A stretch of 64,000 nt of DNA from NCBI GenBank assembly GCA_015698045.1, contig BLAL01000020.1, positions 372,001-436,000 of the forward strand, in the 5' to 3' direction. The DNA comes from Rhizophagus clarus. Lineage: Eukaryota; Glomeromycota; Glomeromycetes; Glomerales; Glomeraceae. Shown here in pieces: positions 1-13,346 of this stretch. Below the pieces are notes generated by a model that saw only the letters and a list, made by a program, of their open reading frames with translations, had not been told where the DNA came from and searched no databases. Positions within the stretch are counted from its first letter, which is position 1, and the number at the start of each line of letters is the position of its first letter. The translations under genes were made by a program, and so were the position numbers.

Positions 1-130
1 GCAAAATACTGTGCCACGCAGCCATAAGGTTAGTAATATGCAAATAAATAAACTAAATAAGCAAAATAAAATTTAAAAATCAAACCAATTCCAAGTTTAA
101 TATTCATTAAAGGATATGCTACCCTTTTCA

Positions 131-550
131 TTTATTACAAAGTAAAAATACCTGGCTTGTGAACTGAAGATGGGATCATGCACTGACAAGACAGTGACAC
201 TACCAAAATCAATATTCTATAACCAGGAATTACTCTTTTACTTTTGTAATATGAAAAAGAAAACACATCCTTATTAAATTTAGAAATTAAAATTAATTAT
301 ATTAAACCAATTTCATGGTTATCTTAATATTATATTAAAAGATGTGCAATCTTCTCATTTATTAATAGGAAAGGTACATAGTTGATTCCTCCTCCAGAAT
401 CAACAGATCCTATTAGCAAAGCAAAAGTACCTAGCGAACTGAAGATGGGATCATGCACTGACAAGACAGTGGCACTACCAAGATCAAGATTCTATCTAGA
501 CTACCCTTACTTTCGAAATGAAAAGAAAGACACACCTCAAAAATTAAATT
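131..550. repeat. Diverged direct duplication, offset 275 bp
   Basis: Two related segments, about 131-275 and 406-550, share a long near-identical core that includes gaactgaagatgggatcatg (from 161 and again from 436) and the following bases up to a shared cactacca. Flanking sequence is similar but diverged. The open frame across the second copy looks incidental. I do not recognise the element; it could be the edge of a dispersed repeat cut by the window start. Confidence 0.75.
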
Positions 551-599
551 TTAATGCCAATAATTATAATAATTGTTCATGGCATTGTCTTTTGTGTAC

Positions 600-1130
600 T
601 AGGAATATGAAATAAAATAAAAAAAAAATAAAATAAAATAATAAAATAAGCAAGTAAAAAAAAAAATAAATAAAATAATAGAAAAAATAAAAACTACTAA
701 TAATTCATTAATCATTACCCATCAATTCTCTCTAATCCGTTTGACCATCCGGAATATTAGTGATAGGTGCAAATCGTATTCTTTCCAGTCACCTAGAACA
801 TATACAGTATTTGTAAAAATCATAAACCCCTTGATAAAAAAAGAACAAAAAAAAAAAAACTAAAAACAACAAAAAATAAAAAAAAGAACGAAAAGCAGCG
901 AAAAAATGAAATTAAAATGAAAATAAAAAAAAAAAAAAAAAAAACTAAAAAAAGAAAAAAATAAAGAAAAAGTAAAAAAAAGAAACGAAAAAAAATTAAA
1001 ATCGAAATATGGAAGTTAAAACAAGAAAAATAAAATAAAAATAAAACAAAAACGAAGACAACAAGTAAAAATAAATAAATAAATAAACGATAAGAAAAAG
1101 ATTAAAAAAAAAAAGGTTTAAACTCATCGA
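600..1130. other. A-rich low-complexity stretch
   Basis: Almost the whole stretch is runs of A broken by single T, G or C, with aaat-like microsatellite tracts. I see no coding signal apart from a slightly more complex patch near 700-840. Confidence 0.8.
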
Positions 1131-1135
1131 AGTAT

Positions 1136-1210
1136 TCACTTGTTTAAGAACCAACGGTAAACAATGTTCTTCAACAAATTTCTTGCGCGTTCAAAGAACT
1201 GAGGAATCAA
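1136..1210 (-). CDS. Possible last exon of an unknown protein (25 codons)
   Basis: On the minus strand a pyrimidine-rich tract ending in cag (1211-1213) could be a splice acceptor. It is followed by an open frame reading LIPQFFERARNLLKNIVY and ending RWFLNK before a stop at 1136-1138. The residue mix (aromatic and basic, amphipathic) is unlike the surrounding poly-A translation. I found no upstream partner exon, so this may be a gene end or an isolated relic. No family recognised. Confidence 0.25.
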   Translation of the reverse strand: MIPQFFERARNLLKNIVYRWFLNK

Positions 1211-1714
1211 CTGCTTAAAAAGAAAAAAATTATAAAAAAAAAGAATAAATAAATAAATGATGTATAAGGAAAAAGGGGGAATTATAAAAAAAAAAAATAA
1301 ATAAACGATGAAAAAAGGGGGACTATATTAAATAAATGAACAATAAGATTGATTATGATGTAAAAATATCGGAAATTTACATCATAAATGTATGTGTCAT
1401 CTATTATCAGCCTTGGAAATTAATAGTCACATAAATCTCATAATTACTCATAATTATTCATTAACAGTCAACATTATGTATTTTTTTTATGGCATGTGAC
1501 GGGTCCGTTCAAATGAAAATAAAAAATTTATTACGTAATAAAAAAAATGTAGATTATAATGTTAAATAGTTTTTAACTAATTGATCCAGATAATAATCAT
1601 TTTGGTGTTCCACGTAATATTATTTACAATATAGTATCAATTATCATTATCGTTATAATTCACTATCATCTACTTGATCTATTAAATTCGTTAATTCATC
1701 TCTTTTACCTGCTA

Positions 1715-1745
<31 letters not shown>

Positions 1746-2683
1746 TATTAATGTCAAATTCAATGATTTCTTAAAAGTATTAGACAATCTGACGGGCGCA
1801 GTCGCTGAATATCAACCTAATCTAGTTATATTTAAATTATATTATAAAATAAAGATTTTATATTTTAAATAAATTTTATTTTATTATAAAAATTGCTAAA
1901 TAAATCATGTGATTATAACATAAAATCCTGGCAAAAATTTTCGCCATAATTAACCCTGGCAACCAATTAGGAGCCATTTGTACGAGGCACAACAACCAAA
2001 ATTTATTAAATTTCGTAAAGATTTTCATTTTTGAGCTGTTTTTTTTTTTCATTTGAACTCGAATAAATGGTGATATTTTATGTTGGAAGATAACGACAAC
2101 TGAAGTATGATTTACGTTTTAAAACTTGCTTTGATGCTGTAGCATCAATAAAATTTATCAATTGATGTAGTGTTCAACTGTAAGATTTAAATTTAAAAAA
2201 TTTAAAAACACTTTTCAAATAAAAAAACATCGTTCGTTATGCAATGTTTTTTTTTCTGTGTCAATTAATTTATCATTAGTCAATTATCTGAATCTAGGTA
2301 CTCTAGGTTCGGACTTATATGTTCAGTAGGACCAATTGCCCAACATTGAACCAGCCATAATTAGAAAATTACTATATTTCTTATTTATAGGATTGTTTTA
2401 AATTAATTAACAATAGTTTCCTTGACAATTTGCGGCTCTTTGAGAGAATATATATCAACTTTTGTTGACTCGCCGATTTTTGAATTTTTATTAAAGATCG
2501 ATATTGACTAATTCGATATATTTCTTCTTTACTTATTAAATAAATACAGTAAAGGCAATTGAAAAAACAGATTGTGGTCAAGAGCTGCATTCGAAACATG
2601 ACACTTGTTCAGACAATAATGTCGACGTGATGAATATAACAAACAAATGATGAGATAAACAAATAATTAATTTTTAAACCAGT

Positions 2684-3181
2684 TTATATATGAATTGGTA
2701 GAGCAATACCTTTGGAGGAATTGCGCAAATTTCCTTAGTGATATATTTTATCCAGATCAACTCGGATACGAGTTGAAGCAATACTTCGAATCAACAAAAA
2801 TATTCTTTGAAGGATCACTGATTTCATCTTCATCAGTAGGGGTAACATTAGTTTTTTTCTTTTCGAGTATTTTTAGGAGGCATAATAATGTCAAGACTTT
2901 TAGAATTGTATTAAAAATTTTATAGTAAAAACTTTAAAGAGTTGTTTGTACATAAGAAAAATATAAGTGAATAATATAGGGTCAGTAAAATATCTCAGAG
3001 GAAAAGTAGAAACCAAGATTCGTTTATCAGTGAATTCAAAACCCAGAAAAAAGAATTGTCTGACAAGCTGAAAATTCTTGAGAGAGTAGTAGTTGATTTA
3101 AATAAAATCCTTGAAGAGAAAGAAAAAATACTTGGGGAAGCTCATGATGAAATTAAAAAAAAAAAAAGAACGCAATCATAA
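2684..3181 (+). CDS. Candidate two-exon gene with a coiled-coil C-terminus
   Basis: Two open segments on the same strand look coding. The first (about 2684-2846) reads YELVEQYLWRNCANFLSDIF and continues with a serine run. It follows a possible acceptor ending cag near 2682. The second (2975-3181, 68 codons plus stop) opens after a possible acceptor ending atag and is rich in K and E in heptad-like spacing (ELSDKLKILERVVVDLNKIL), typical of a coiled coil. A short hydrophobic stretch rich in F and S lies between them, either read through or spliced out. No ATG start is visible, so the 5' end is missing or lies in another exon. No family recognised. It could also be a degraded gene. Confidence 0.35.
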
Positions 3182-4980
3182 TTGATGGTTCATAGTTGGG
3201 AAGTCTATTATTTTTACTTTTTATAAATCGAATAATTATTAAGTTTCATTTCATTTTATATTATTGTTTCTATCGGTTGTTATTATTTGATTAAATAAAA
3301 AAGTTGGCTTAATGCTTTGCAATTTTCCAGTTATTTTTGTTATTATTTATTGTTAAATTTTTTAATTGTCTTTTACATAAGATGATAGAAGAGCTTTATA
3401 ATTAAGTAAATGGAATGAATGCATAGAAATCCTCTCCGAATATAAAAAAAAATACTAAGAGATTTCAACAACTCAACGCCGAAACAATTAAAAATATAAT
3501 GATAGCTGATGATGAATGATGAACAACAAGTAATCCAATAGTTAGTTATCTTGGAGATTTTGCTAAAACATAACAAAAAAAAAAAATTATATCATCTTAA
3601 TGATATCTTTATTTCACAAAACACAACAGCTATACAATAATTAGATTGATATATGGCCTTGAGCCTTTGACCATGCGCCCAAAATAACATACCAAAAATT
3701 ATTGGTATATATTAAAAAGAACCCTTATCACTTGGAAAGTAGAGTTGGGCCGTCTGCAAATATTAATTAAATTTGTTAGCCATTAATATGGAAGTTTTGG
3801 ATTGGCTAATTTATGATAATGATGTTGGTTTGGGAAGAAGAAGCCGTTACTCACTGCCTAGATTCTAAAAAATTAACCCCATAAGATTGCTCTAATCTTT
3901 AAAATTGTTACAACAATCTATTAATCATTGTAGAAACGACATGCTTTGCATGCTAGATCCACATTCGAAAAATTGATTATTTTACCTCTGAATATTAGAC
4001 CAGAAAAGTCATACTTAATTAAAAAACGCTTGTATCAATATGTATTAAGACTTATAAGTTGTCTACTAAGATTTGATGAACTTAATTAACATGGAACTAT
4101 TTTGTCAGATTCTTCATTACCAATAATTACTGTATATTCATATTGAAAAATGCATAATTAGTTAATAGAAATAAATAATCTTTTTCTTTTAAAAAATTTT
4201 TATTACATTAAAATAGCAATAAAATGTCTGAACGAAGTAAAAAAAAAAAAATTACAATCGTTAATAATACATGGTGAATAGCCCAAAGGAAACAGACTAC
4301 TAGGATTTTTCTTTATACTAAACTTTCCTTTTGTTATCATATCTAAAGATAATATCAAAGAAAATATACAAAAAAATAATTAGTATATGGAATATGATGA
4401 TAATACCAATGATAGAATATTAACTTAATGGAGTTCTATTAGCTGAAGAAGTGGGATGTTAATGACACCTATTGTAACAAACTATTTAAACATATCATGT
4501 ATGATAAGATAAAATTATGAGACTTGAAAGGATATAAGATGCCAAAGTACAAAAAAACGATAATGTGTTACGTTAATACATAAAATTATATGGGTCGAAC
4601 TGGCTAATAATAATATTAAATTATGTAATCATGAATATACATAACCATAGATTGATACCACAAAACAATATGTTCTTATCACAAGAGCGTAACACGTTCA
4701 AAAACTCTATGAATAAAAAGAAAAATTTTGTAATCATGATCAAAAAAGTGCCAAAAGTCCAACTCCAAAATAGATTAAAATTATAAAAAAATTAGTATGA
4801 GACTGAGACTAGAGAAGTTAAAGAAAATATAAAATTAATAATAGTCAATCGAATGATATTCGCTTAACGGTAACAAAAGTAATGAAATAAAATTAGATAG
4901 TGAACATAGAGCATTTAAAATAAAAAACCTCTTACAAGTACTACCGATATACAAAGTATTATATGATAGAAATATAGATA
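3182..4980. other. Intergenic AT-rich DNA
   Basis: No convincing coding frame. The stretch carries many short palindromic A/T motifs and small ORFs that read as low-complexity I, N, K, Y and F. The part from about 4640 onwards may already belong to the degraded transposon relic that follows. Confidence 0.5.
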
Positions 4981-4984
4981 AAAT

Positions 4985-5520
4985 AGATGTTCATGATGCG
5001 TGATTATGTTTCCGTTTTTTGTTCGAAGAGAATTGTTGTTAAAAAATCTCCGTTTTTTCACATTGAATTTGTTCGCCAAACAAAAAGGCTTATGTCATTG
5101 AGTAAATTATTAATATTAGACGGACTAGAATTTGAAATTTCTGGGATAGGGGTAAAAGTAGGAGAAACAACATATGAAGTGATTATAAAAGTTATATGTT
5201 AATATATGGATAGTTTTAGTAGGAAAAACTGTTAGGATAAATTCGTTAGGGCGGGTATAAGAGGGTATTTAGTAAATATAATTAGATTAAAAGTAACACT
5301 CATTATTGTGAATATTGGGCTGCGGTATGTACTGTACGATATATTAAAATCACATCGGCAAAGTTATAAGGACTGGCGTAAATTTTTGGAGTGAGCGTAT
5401 TTTTCCTGATAATAAAAAAATTGACCAAAAATGATATACGGTAAGATTACATTCCAACTAATGGGTCATTCGTTTCTTGGGCGATGAAACCTCGAATATA
5501 AATTGAAGGAAATGAATGAA
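4985..5520 (+). pseudogene. Degraded Ty1/copia-like integrase relic
   Basis: Several broken plus-strand frames carry residues in the order expected for the integrase core of copia-type retrotransposons. About 4999-5160 contains DYVSVFCSKR and ILDGLEFE, which resemble the region around the second catalytic Asp (LRxDxGxEF in intact elements). About 5300-5365 contains EYWAAVCTVRYIK, resembling the YWAxAVxTAxYxxNR block. About 5390-5440 contains a PDNKKIDQK segment resembling the PDxKRxKLDxK block. Stops and frameshifts separate all of them, so nothing is functional. I could not find LTRs or a clear reverse-transcriptase domain, although similarly worn sequence continues to about 6330. The match is by eye and moderate. 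Confidence 0.4.
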
Positions 5521-6329
5521 ACAGTTCGTGGCAGGTGTTTGTCGTAATTTGATAGTATGTCGACTTTTCCTATCTTTTTAAACACCAATTCGGGTTTAAT
5601 ACCTTTGAAATTAAATTAGGTATGAGTTTGATTTCTTCACAAGGTAATAAAATAAATAAGAACCATCTATAGAAGTTATTTGATCCATGAAGATAACGCG
5701 TTTTTTTTGAATACTTTTAAAAAAATTTCTCCTTTATCACCTAATATCTTCAAAATACTTAAGGTTGGAAAAGAAATTCGTATTGGGCGATTAATAATCG
5801 ATAATTGAAACGTGATGGTTTGTAGGATTGAAGAATACCCGTTAACGTTATATGTGAATAAATTGATTATAGAAAACTATTAATAGAAGGAAAATAATAT
5901 TGTTGCTAGCGAAAAACGCTAAATGTAAACGATTTTTGAATAATTTTTAGCAAGTCTTTAGGTTTTGGAATGGGGAATAAAAGTGCTTCGTCCTATCCCG
6001 ATGGCCTATGTAGTACCTTCACCGTTTTCTAATTGTAATATAACCAAATAGGAGAAACTCTTTTATTGTGAAAGGTTTTAAGAGAGTATCCGTTAAGATA
6101 TCATTAATCTGTGATAATAAAGAGTTATTAATATAGTTAATCTTTAATTAAAAAATAATGGATTGATACTTCATTAGGGAGTGTCTTGATCCTAAAGTTT
6201 GAAGTTTCTTCCTCTATAATATTTGGGTTGTTTGTAAAGAATATTTCTCCGGTTGCTTCGTTTAAATAATGTAGATATGATTATATGATGCGTTGAGGCT
6301 TATTAGCATTTTATGTAATTGGCTGCATG

Positions 6330-9009
6330 TGATATCTGTCCACGAAATGAACGCAACATGATAAATTATATGAAATATATAAGTTTATTTCTTTTTATTT
6401 ATAGTTAATACATTTAATAAAAAAAGGTACCTAGAATTTTTAATTGACAAAAAAAAAAAATCAAATCACAAAAAAAAAAAAAAAATAATAAAATAACAAT
6501 TGTAATAGTCCCTCTTTGTTTAACAAAGCCTTTGAAAAAAAACGTGAAAAAAGATATAATAAAAAAATAAAAAAGAAAATTTAAAAAAAAATTCCAATAA
6601 AAAAAAGATAACATATAAAATGAGAATGGAGAATATAAAAACGGGAATAGAAATATCAATATATATATATATATATTTTAAAAAAAAAAATGTTCAAGAA
6701 GAATAAAAAAGAAAGAAATAAATAATAATAAAAAATAAAGACGACCAGGAAACCCAAAGAAAAACCACACGCACAAAAAATCTATGTTTTTTTTTAGTTA
6801 AAAAAAACAAATCAAATTTAAGTTTGCAACTTTCACATTCTCCTCCGAACATAAGAGGTTAGAGGTAAAATATCCCTATTACAAAAAAAGGAAAAAGATT
6901 AGTTGTTGATATTCTTCACGGTTGTAATTGTAATTTAACTAATTTTTTTTACCGAAAAGGGACTTTATAACTTTAAAAATAGATCCGGATCCATTAAAAT
7001 CTTATATGTATCTTATTGTATGTACTTATTATATAGCTTATGTTTTATCATAATTAATACATTTAATAATACTTATGGCGTGCAAAACGACCTTCTCAAG
7101 CTGTTTATATATTGATATTGGAAACTTGCGCAGTATCTTTTGAAGCGTAAAGGGGCACATAGAATTGTGATTACTAACTTTTTTTGAAGCAATAAAGATC
7201 CAAACAAAGGATTTTTTTTCAAAAAGGTTACATTATTTCATTCAGATCAATGATAATGATATTTACGCCAAGATATTGAAATGAACGCGATACTCCGCTT
7301 CCAATCAAAGCTTGCTAAAATGATTCAGAAATAAGATTTCCTTTAAACAAATAGAGAAATAGCGCGTCATTTCAACAACTTGGCGTAAATCATGAGATGA
7401 AACGACAAAGTAGAATCAATAGCCCGTGATCTAAACAATAATGCAATAAAGAGATGAATAGATGAGATGGTGAAAATATATATGGATAAATAAAGAAAGT
7501 ATTTATTCTTCAAAAAAGATTCGAAAGATAGAAAGATAACACGTATGTTCAGAAGTTCTTTCAACATTTTGCATGATAAACAATGTTCATATGATTAAAA
7601 TATTGTAAAAAAAGATTTTATTTTATTCAATTAAATTATTTAACATAACATATAAAATTTATATATGCGTATATATATATGTACAGTATTTACTATACTG
7701 TATAAATATATATATGTTTATAGTGTATGATCTTTTATATAAACAAATGCGTTTATAATAATAAATATACTGTACAATTATTTTATTGAATAAAGATTCT
7801 CATATAAAATAATAACATATCCGGAATAAGTTTTTCCGTGTAAAAGTCAAAAAAAAGAAAATGATTTTTTTTGATAAGGGTTGGAAGTTTCATTTTGATA
7901 AGGGTTGGCGGTTACATTGTTCATAAGTTATATTTAGATATGCTGCGTGTAGATAGATGGTGGATAAATATTTAAAATTATAACGCAATTAATTATTGAT
8001 TTGGAAAAAAAATGAAATACCATATAGGTAATTTATTCATTGGCGTTCAAAAGATTCTTTTTTTCTTTTATTTTTTTTAGAAAAAAAGAATTTTTTTCTT
8101 CATTAGAGTTTTCCGTGTAGAAATATAAAAAAAAGGAGAAGGGAATGGAAGTTTCATTATTAAAAATACCTTAATCATATTTAGATATATTGTTATGGAT
8201 AAATATTTAGATTATAACAATTAATTATTAGAGTACAGTAAAATAAGATACCACAAATAGATAATTTTCGAGGAGTTTTTTCGAATCTTTTTTTTTTTTT
8301 GTATTAATTTGTATTAATTAGTTTTTATAAAAGAATAATAAATTAAAAGAATAATAAATAAAATAAATATATATATATATATATACTATCTAAATAATAA
8401 AGTAAATTATGCAATAATGTAATAAAAAAAAAAAAAAAAAATATTTTAAGTGAGTATGTGCATAACTAAACAATTACGATGGAATGAAATAGTATTACAA
8501 TATATCACTTTTCGGATCTTATCTTCCAAAAGTATATAAATAAAATTAAGTATAAAGAAATAAATTTTTAATATAAACAAATTATATAATTATATGAAAA
8601 AAAGTCATTAAGTAGATCATAGTATCAAATAAAAAAATTCTCCGATTTGAGCTTCTAACTTGCAGAAAAATTTTCTCACAAATTGATCAGCATTACAATA
8701 TCAATCAACAAATTTCTTAACAATAAAGCAGGTCATTCAAAATAAATGCATCAATATGCATATATATTATAACTTCAAACATATGAATGAACCTTACAAA
8801 AAAAAGTAATTGTCATTTCTTTTCGGCGGCAGCAGGTTACATGCATGTTTATTATTATTGGCTAAGAAAGCAGCATATTTTTTTTTTTTATTCATCGTAC
8901 CAAGAAAAATTATCCAATTTTTTTTTTTGCTTTCAAGATTTTTCAGATAAGATTAACGTTTATTTAATTATTATCCGTTATTTACAGTATTTATTAAATG
9001 CAGATCATA
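6330..9009. other. Low-complexity AT-rich DNA with one diverged tandem duplication
   Basis: It holds long A and T runs, alternating TA tracts (about 6659-6676 and 8364-8384) and a palindromic TA-rich patch around 7660-7750. About 7832-8080 is repeated in diverged form at about 8108-8330 (offset near 276 bp; shared tttccgtgta, ggaagtttcatt and ggataaatattta). No convincing gene. Confidence 0.6.
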
Positions 9010-10114
9010 TCACAGAATTAGCTCTTCGTTGTCTATGACAAGACCAACCATACATCCCCATTCAAAAAATGTCATTTTTTTATATGACATAATACTCTCA
9101 TTAAGATCCTCCAACTTAAGGTTGTTTTTGAATGATATCGAAATTGATTTTTTATGTGGATTTTTTACTAAAGAATTAAAATATTTGGCCCTTGCAGTTT
9201 CTCCAGCAATCATCCTAACGATTTCCTTATCGTTAGTTATTAAGTAAGAGAAAATGATGTTATTAAAAGTTTGAAAAATCCTAATTGTTAGAACACTACC
9301 ATATTTTAACCATGGAATTATTTCTATTACAGCCAAAATATTAAATATTAATGTTGATACTAATTGTAAATAACTCCAATAATTTACAGCATTGAATAAT
9401 TTACTCTTTGGTGATCCTTCTTCGGTCATTTTACTTAATTCCTTTGAATTCTGGATTCCTTCTTTTAAAATTAGGATTAATCTAGTCGTTACGAAAACAT
9501 TAATCATTAGATCAACGATTATATACCCCCACCTTGCGATTTTTGCCTTTTCTTCGTATTCGCGTATGTTTCCAACATGGAGTTGGAATAACGTAATATA
9601 TATTATCTATTAACGAATCAATTAATAGAAATCATAAGTACAGTAATACACCAATACCAAATAAAAATAATTACTTGAAGTGAAGTCCTAATAGAAATAA
9701 ATGATATACAAAGGATTTTGTCATATTTTAATTTTGATACGCCAATCAACCTCCTTATTAAGAAGAAAATAATTGTTTGCCTATAAACGAAATTAACAAT
9801 TTCGTTGGCGTAATTTGTTATATAACAAGATATCTCGTACACTAAAAAGACGGAGAGAATGGATTCGAAGGCTCCGCTTAAATTTATTGTTATTTTAAAT
9901 AATGAAAAATTAAATCGATCATGTTGGCAATTAAATGTGGAAATAAAAAAATTATGAATATAAATCTGTTATTTTATTTAACAAAGAAAAAAAAAAAAAA
10001 ATTATATTAATTTATTATTATTATTATTTAAAAAGAATGATTAATTAAGTAAATAATCAAACTACTGACTATGAATGAGCACCCAAATAAAAAAGAAAAA
10101 ATTATAGAATCCAT
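9010..10114 (-). CDS. Seven-transmembrane protein, three exons, 310 aa
   Basis: Spliced model on the minus strand: exon 1 10114-10070 (ATG start, 15 codons), intron 10069-9966, exon 2 9965-9675 (97 codons), intron 9674-9607, exon 3 9606-9010. All junctions are GT-AG and phase 0; the first donor is gtcagt. Hydrophobic segments lie near residues 4-22, 38-60, 70-86, 98-119, 138-160, 184-210 and 219-236, giving seven predicted helices and a tail of about 70 residues. Motifs shared with the 47013-48377 gene include KxxLFxAVxYW (about 180-190), YxITxDxEIVRxI (233-244) and FFEW (292-295). Family function is unknown to me; the topology is receptor- or transporter-like. It has no disruption and the paralogue's splice sites match, so I treat it as a real gene. 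Confidence 0.85.
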
Positions 10115-11091
10115 GATTTTCGAATCGGGAAAATAAATAAATTGGAAGAGAAATTAAAAGGATTTTTTACTTTGAATTTTTTTTTTCTTTACTAGAAGCA
10201 TTCACTACATACATATATATATATATAATATTACCTTTGAAAAAGTTGATTCCAAACTTGGCGAGTTAATTTGCAAAAAAAAAAAATTGTAAAATTTCTC
10301 CTTGATCACGTTCGAAATTTTTTAATAGATAGAATACCAAACTAGTGATGATCTGTAACACAATTTTATGTCGCATACTTCATACGTACAATATATACAA
10401 AAAAAAAATTAAAAAAAAAAAAAAATAAACAGGTTTTGAATCGAGAAATTGGACGGAAATCAACTCCGTGAAAAATCAAAAAAAAAAAAATATATGAAAA
10501 ATGTGGTATTTATTTGTAAACATTATTTATTTATTTATACAATAAAGAAAATATATCGATTTAAATTGCCGCCAAAAATTTTACGTCCCGATTCCCGAGT
10601 TATTATTATTTTTCCTTAACTGTTATAAACATTGATATTTTTTTTTTTTTTTTTTTAAATCAGGTTTATTTGAAAAACGGTAAATTGGAAACTAACACAA
10701 ACGTAAAATTTTCTAAAAACGGATTTAAGGTTATATAGCACAATTGGTATTATGGTTTCGTTGTTTCCTTTATTCTTTCAAATGCCCCTTTTTTATGCAA
10801 GCTTTTCAACTATTTTTTTTTTTTTTTTTTTTTATGGATGTGGTAACCCATGAAAAAATTGGAATAATTGAAAAATCCGATCAGGCTGATTAATGAAGCG
10901 GCACAGCAAATTTTATTTAAAAAGGTGATTGGTTAATACAGACTATTCGGCTATTCGCGTAAGCGCGTTCAATTTCGTTTTTCTTAAAAGTATCTTTCAA
11001 TTTCGGAAATGAATTCGAATAATTGATCGTTTGACCAAAAGAACGCTTGTTGATATGAACAGAAATATTTTTATTGTGAAAATTTTATAAG

Positions 11092-11124
<33 letters not shown>

Positions 11125-11340
11125 AGAACGAAGTTAAATTTAAAGGTAACTACTGAATTTCAAAAATTTTTCGTAAATTTAAGAAAAAAAATTATCACTT
11201 ACTTCATTATTGAAAAAATAATTTCTCCTTAATTAATAATTTCGCTTAAAAAATTTCAAATACGAAAATTCTCATTATATTCATAATGTGAATCCTTTCG
11301 TTTTTATCGCAGTATCGATTTTTTGATAATAATTTAATTA
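10115..11340. other. AT-rich intergenic DNA upstream of the 7TM gene
   Basis: This holds the presumed promoter of the minus-strand 7TM gene. It has several poly-A and poly-T runs (for example about 10813-10833 and 11095-11123) and an alternating TA tract near 10208-10226. I see no clear TATA or other defined promoter element and no coding sequence. Confidence 0.5.
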
Positions 11341-12660
11341 GATAATAGAAAATATTGTACTTATCAGTTATTGTTTCTGTAATTAAGCAGTATTACTTCA
11401 GATTTCCATTATTAAAGGATAATACGTTAATTGATTTCATTTGCCGAGTTAGATTTGAAGACTCCAATGACGTGTTTGAGAGTTTGATCTTATTCAAGTC
11501 ACAGGATCAATTCGCGATATTCTTGAAATTTTTGGATCTGATCAATATCATTTCGATTCGTTTATCGAAAAGTATTTATTCATTTATTTTTCTATTCTTT
11601 AAATCATATTAATAAGTATCATCGAAATTCTTAATCTCTATATTGAAATTAAAAACTCCAACAAAATGTGCTGATTTTGCAATCCAATGACTTCGTAGTA
11701 TAATACCTCGAAAGAATAAATGTTCCACCTTGGATCATTGATTTTTAACAACAGGAAATGCTCATACACATATTTTGATTGTTATCCGTATAGTTGGGAC
11801 GACATATCAAAAAAAAGGATAAACCACCATATAACTACGGTACTGGTTAAAAGGCTAATCTATTTGCGTATTTATTATATGGGGTTGTGTGAAGATCGAT
11901 AGTAAATTAATAAAGCAAGCCTTATTATTTCCTGAAAAATTTCATGTAAAGAAATAACGAAGTTCTTGTAAGACATAATTTGATTCGATGGAAATTTGAT
12001 GATAAAATTTGCTGGGTTAAAATCGTATAGTAAACGATCAAATTTAGATATTCGTAAACTGTGTCTATAAAATTCATCTTTATAGGTAGATTTTCTGTTG
12101 AAGAATATGAAATATTTTGATTGATGATTAAATTCCAAACTTAATTTAGTCACAAGACACGAGAGAAAGATAGACTTACTAATTTATTAATCACTTTATA
12201 CACATTAATATATTTTTGATACGATGAATCTAGAAAGTTAATAATTTATTTAACTTTAATCTTTGAATTTGCTCAAAATTCAAACGGTGATAAAATATGT
12301 TATTACCATCAAAAATCTTTTACTATCGAAGTTCTATTTAGTGCGCATGTGATCTATTTGCATTTTTCATCTCATTCTCTATTTCGTTAACTAAAAAAAA
12401 AAAAAAAAAGAAAAAATGATATGATTTTGTACATTAAGTTACTCATTGCTTTGACTGAAATTTTAAAATATCAAGGTAATAAAGAAAGAGACGGGTTTAA
12501 CTGCTTTAGCAATTGATCCATCATCATGCACTTGTTTGGATATATAAATTCTTAATATCTTACTATAAAATTTATTGGAAAAAAAAAATTTGAGAGAAAT
12601 CGAACAGCTGAAAAGGAAATTTAAAGAGATAGATAAAAATACCGACAAGAATAAAAATTA
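11341..12660. other. Coding-like fragments, structure unresolved
   Basis: Several short segments have protein-like composition but no consistent gene model. The plus frame at 11400-11575 contains RVRFEDSNDVFESLILFKSQ; the plus frame at 11720-11902 contains FDCYPYSWDDISKKR; the minus frame at 11875-12153 contains KFPSNQIMSYKNFVISLHE; the plus frame at about 12570-12660 is a basic and acidic helix containing LREIEQLKRKFKEIDKN. They may be exons of one or two genes or relics. No family recognised, and I could not pair splice sites with confidence. Confidence 0.3.
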
Positions 12661-12910
12661 TTAATAATTAATTAGAACTTGATCAAAATAAAACGTAATA
12701 TTATGTGAAAAGATAACAGGAAAGAAGCAATCAAATAAAATCAATATTAAAGAATAAAAAAGGATTATAATTCAAAGGATTAAGATTCAAATTTGATCCA
12801 TCTTCATATAAATCTAACGAATAAGATTATGTTTAACTCATTCTAGAGAAATTTTCCCCTGTACAATTTAAGTTCCCCATTTGAATTTCATATTTTTGCC
12901 CAAACATTTT

Positions 12911-13018
12911 TTAAATCTTCAAAATTTCTCGTAACCGATTCTGAATCCCCTCAAATTCTTCACATTTCTTTGTGTTATCGAAATCCGATTTTCTTATAAA
13001 ATAGTTCACTGCATCTAC
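12911..13018 (-). CDS. Probable terminal exon of an unknown minus-strand gene
   Basis: An open frame of 35 residues reads VDAVNYFIRKSDFDNTKKCE followed by EFEGIQNRLREILKI and a stop. Charged and hydrophobic residues are balanced, unlike neighbouring noncoding DNA. A tag just upstream could serve as acceptor. It lies on the same strand as, and downstream of, the exon relics at 13.7-17.9 kb, so it could be the 3' end of that gene. No domain recognised. Confidence 0.3.
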   Translation of the reverse strand, partial: VDAVNYFIRKSDFDNTKKCEEFEGIQNRLREILKI

Positions 13019-13082
13019 AGTATACAATCGTTCATCTTGTATAGATTTTTAAAAAAAAAAAAAATAATAAAATTAATTTTTG

Positions 13083-13114
<32 letters not shown>

Positions 13115-13346
13115 GAATAGTACAAATATACCTATCTGCTATCATAAATCATCAAATTACAGTATAAACATTAATTAATTGCGATAAAATCTTTTTTTTT
13201 AATTGTCAAAAACTAATTCGTACAGTACGTCGAGCTTTGTACAAGTTATCTGTAAATTAACGATAATCCTTAGTCAAATTACTAGATAAATCGGAAAGAA
13301 ATAGAAATATTTACCAGTATAAAATGATCCGAACCACATTACTCAT

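Noticed and set aside
6414-6659. 81-aa minus-strand ORF made mostly of F, I and L
   Set aside because: Translation of poly-A/T low-complexity DNA; no sequence-specific features.
9029-9613. Plus-strand ORFs over the first 7TM gene
   Set aside because: Shadows of the well-supported minus-strand exon 3.
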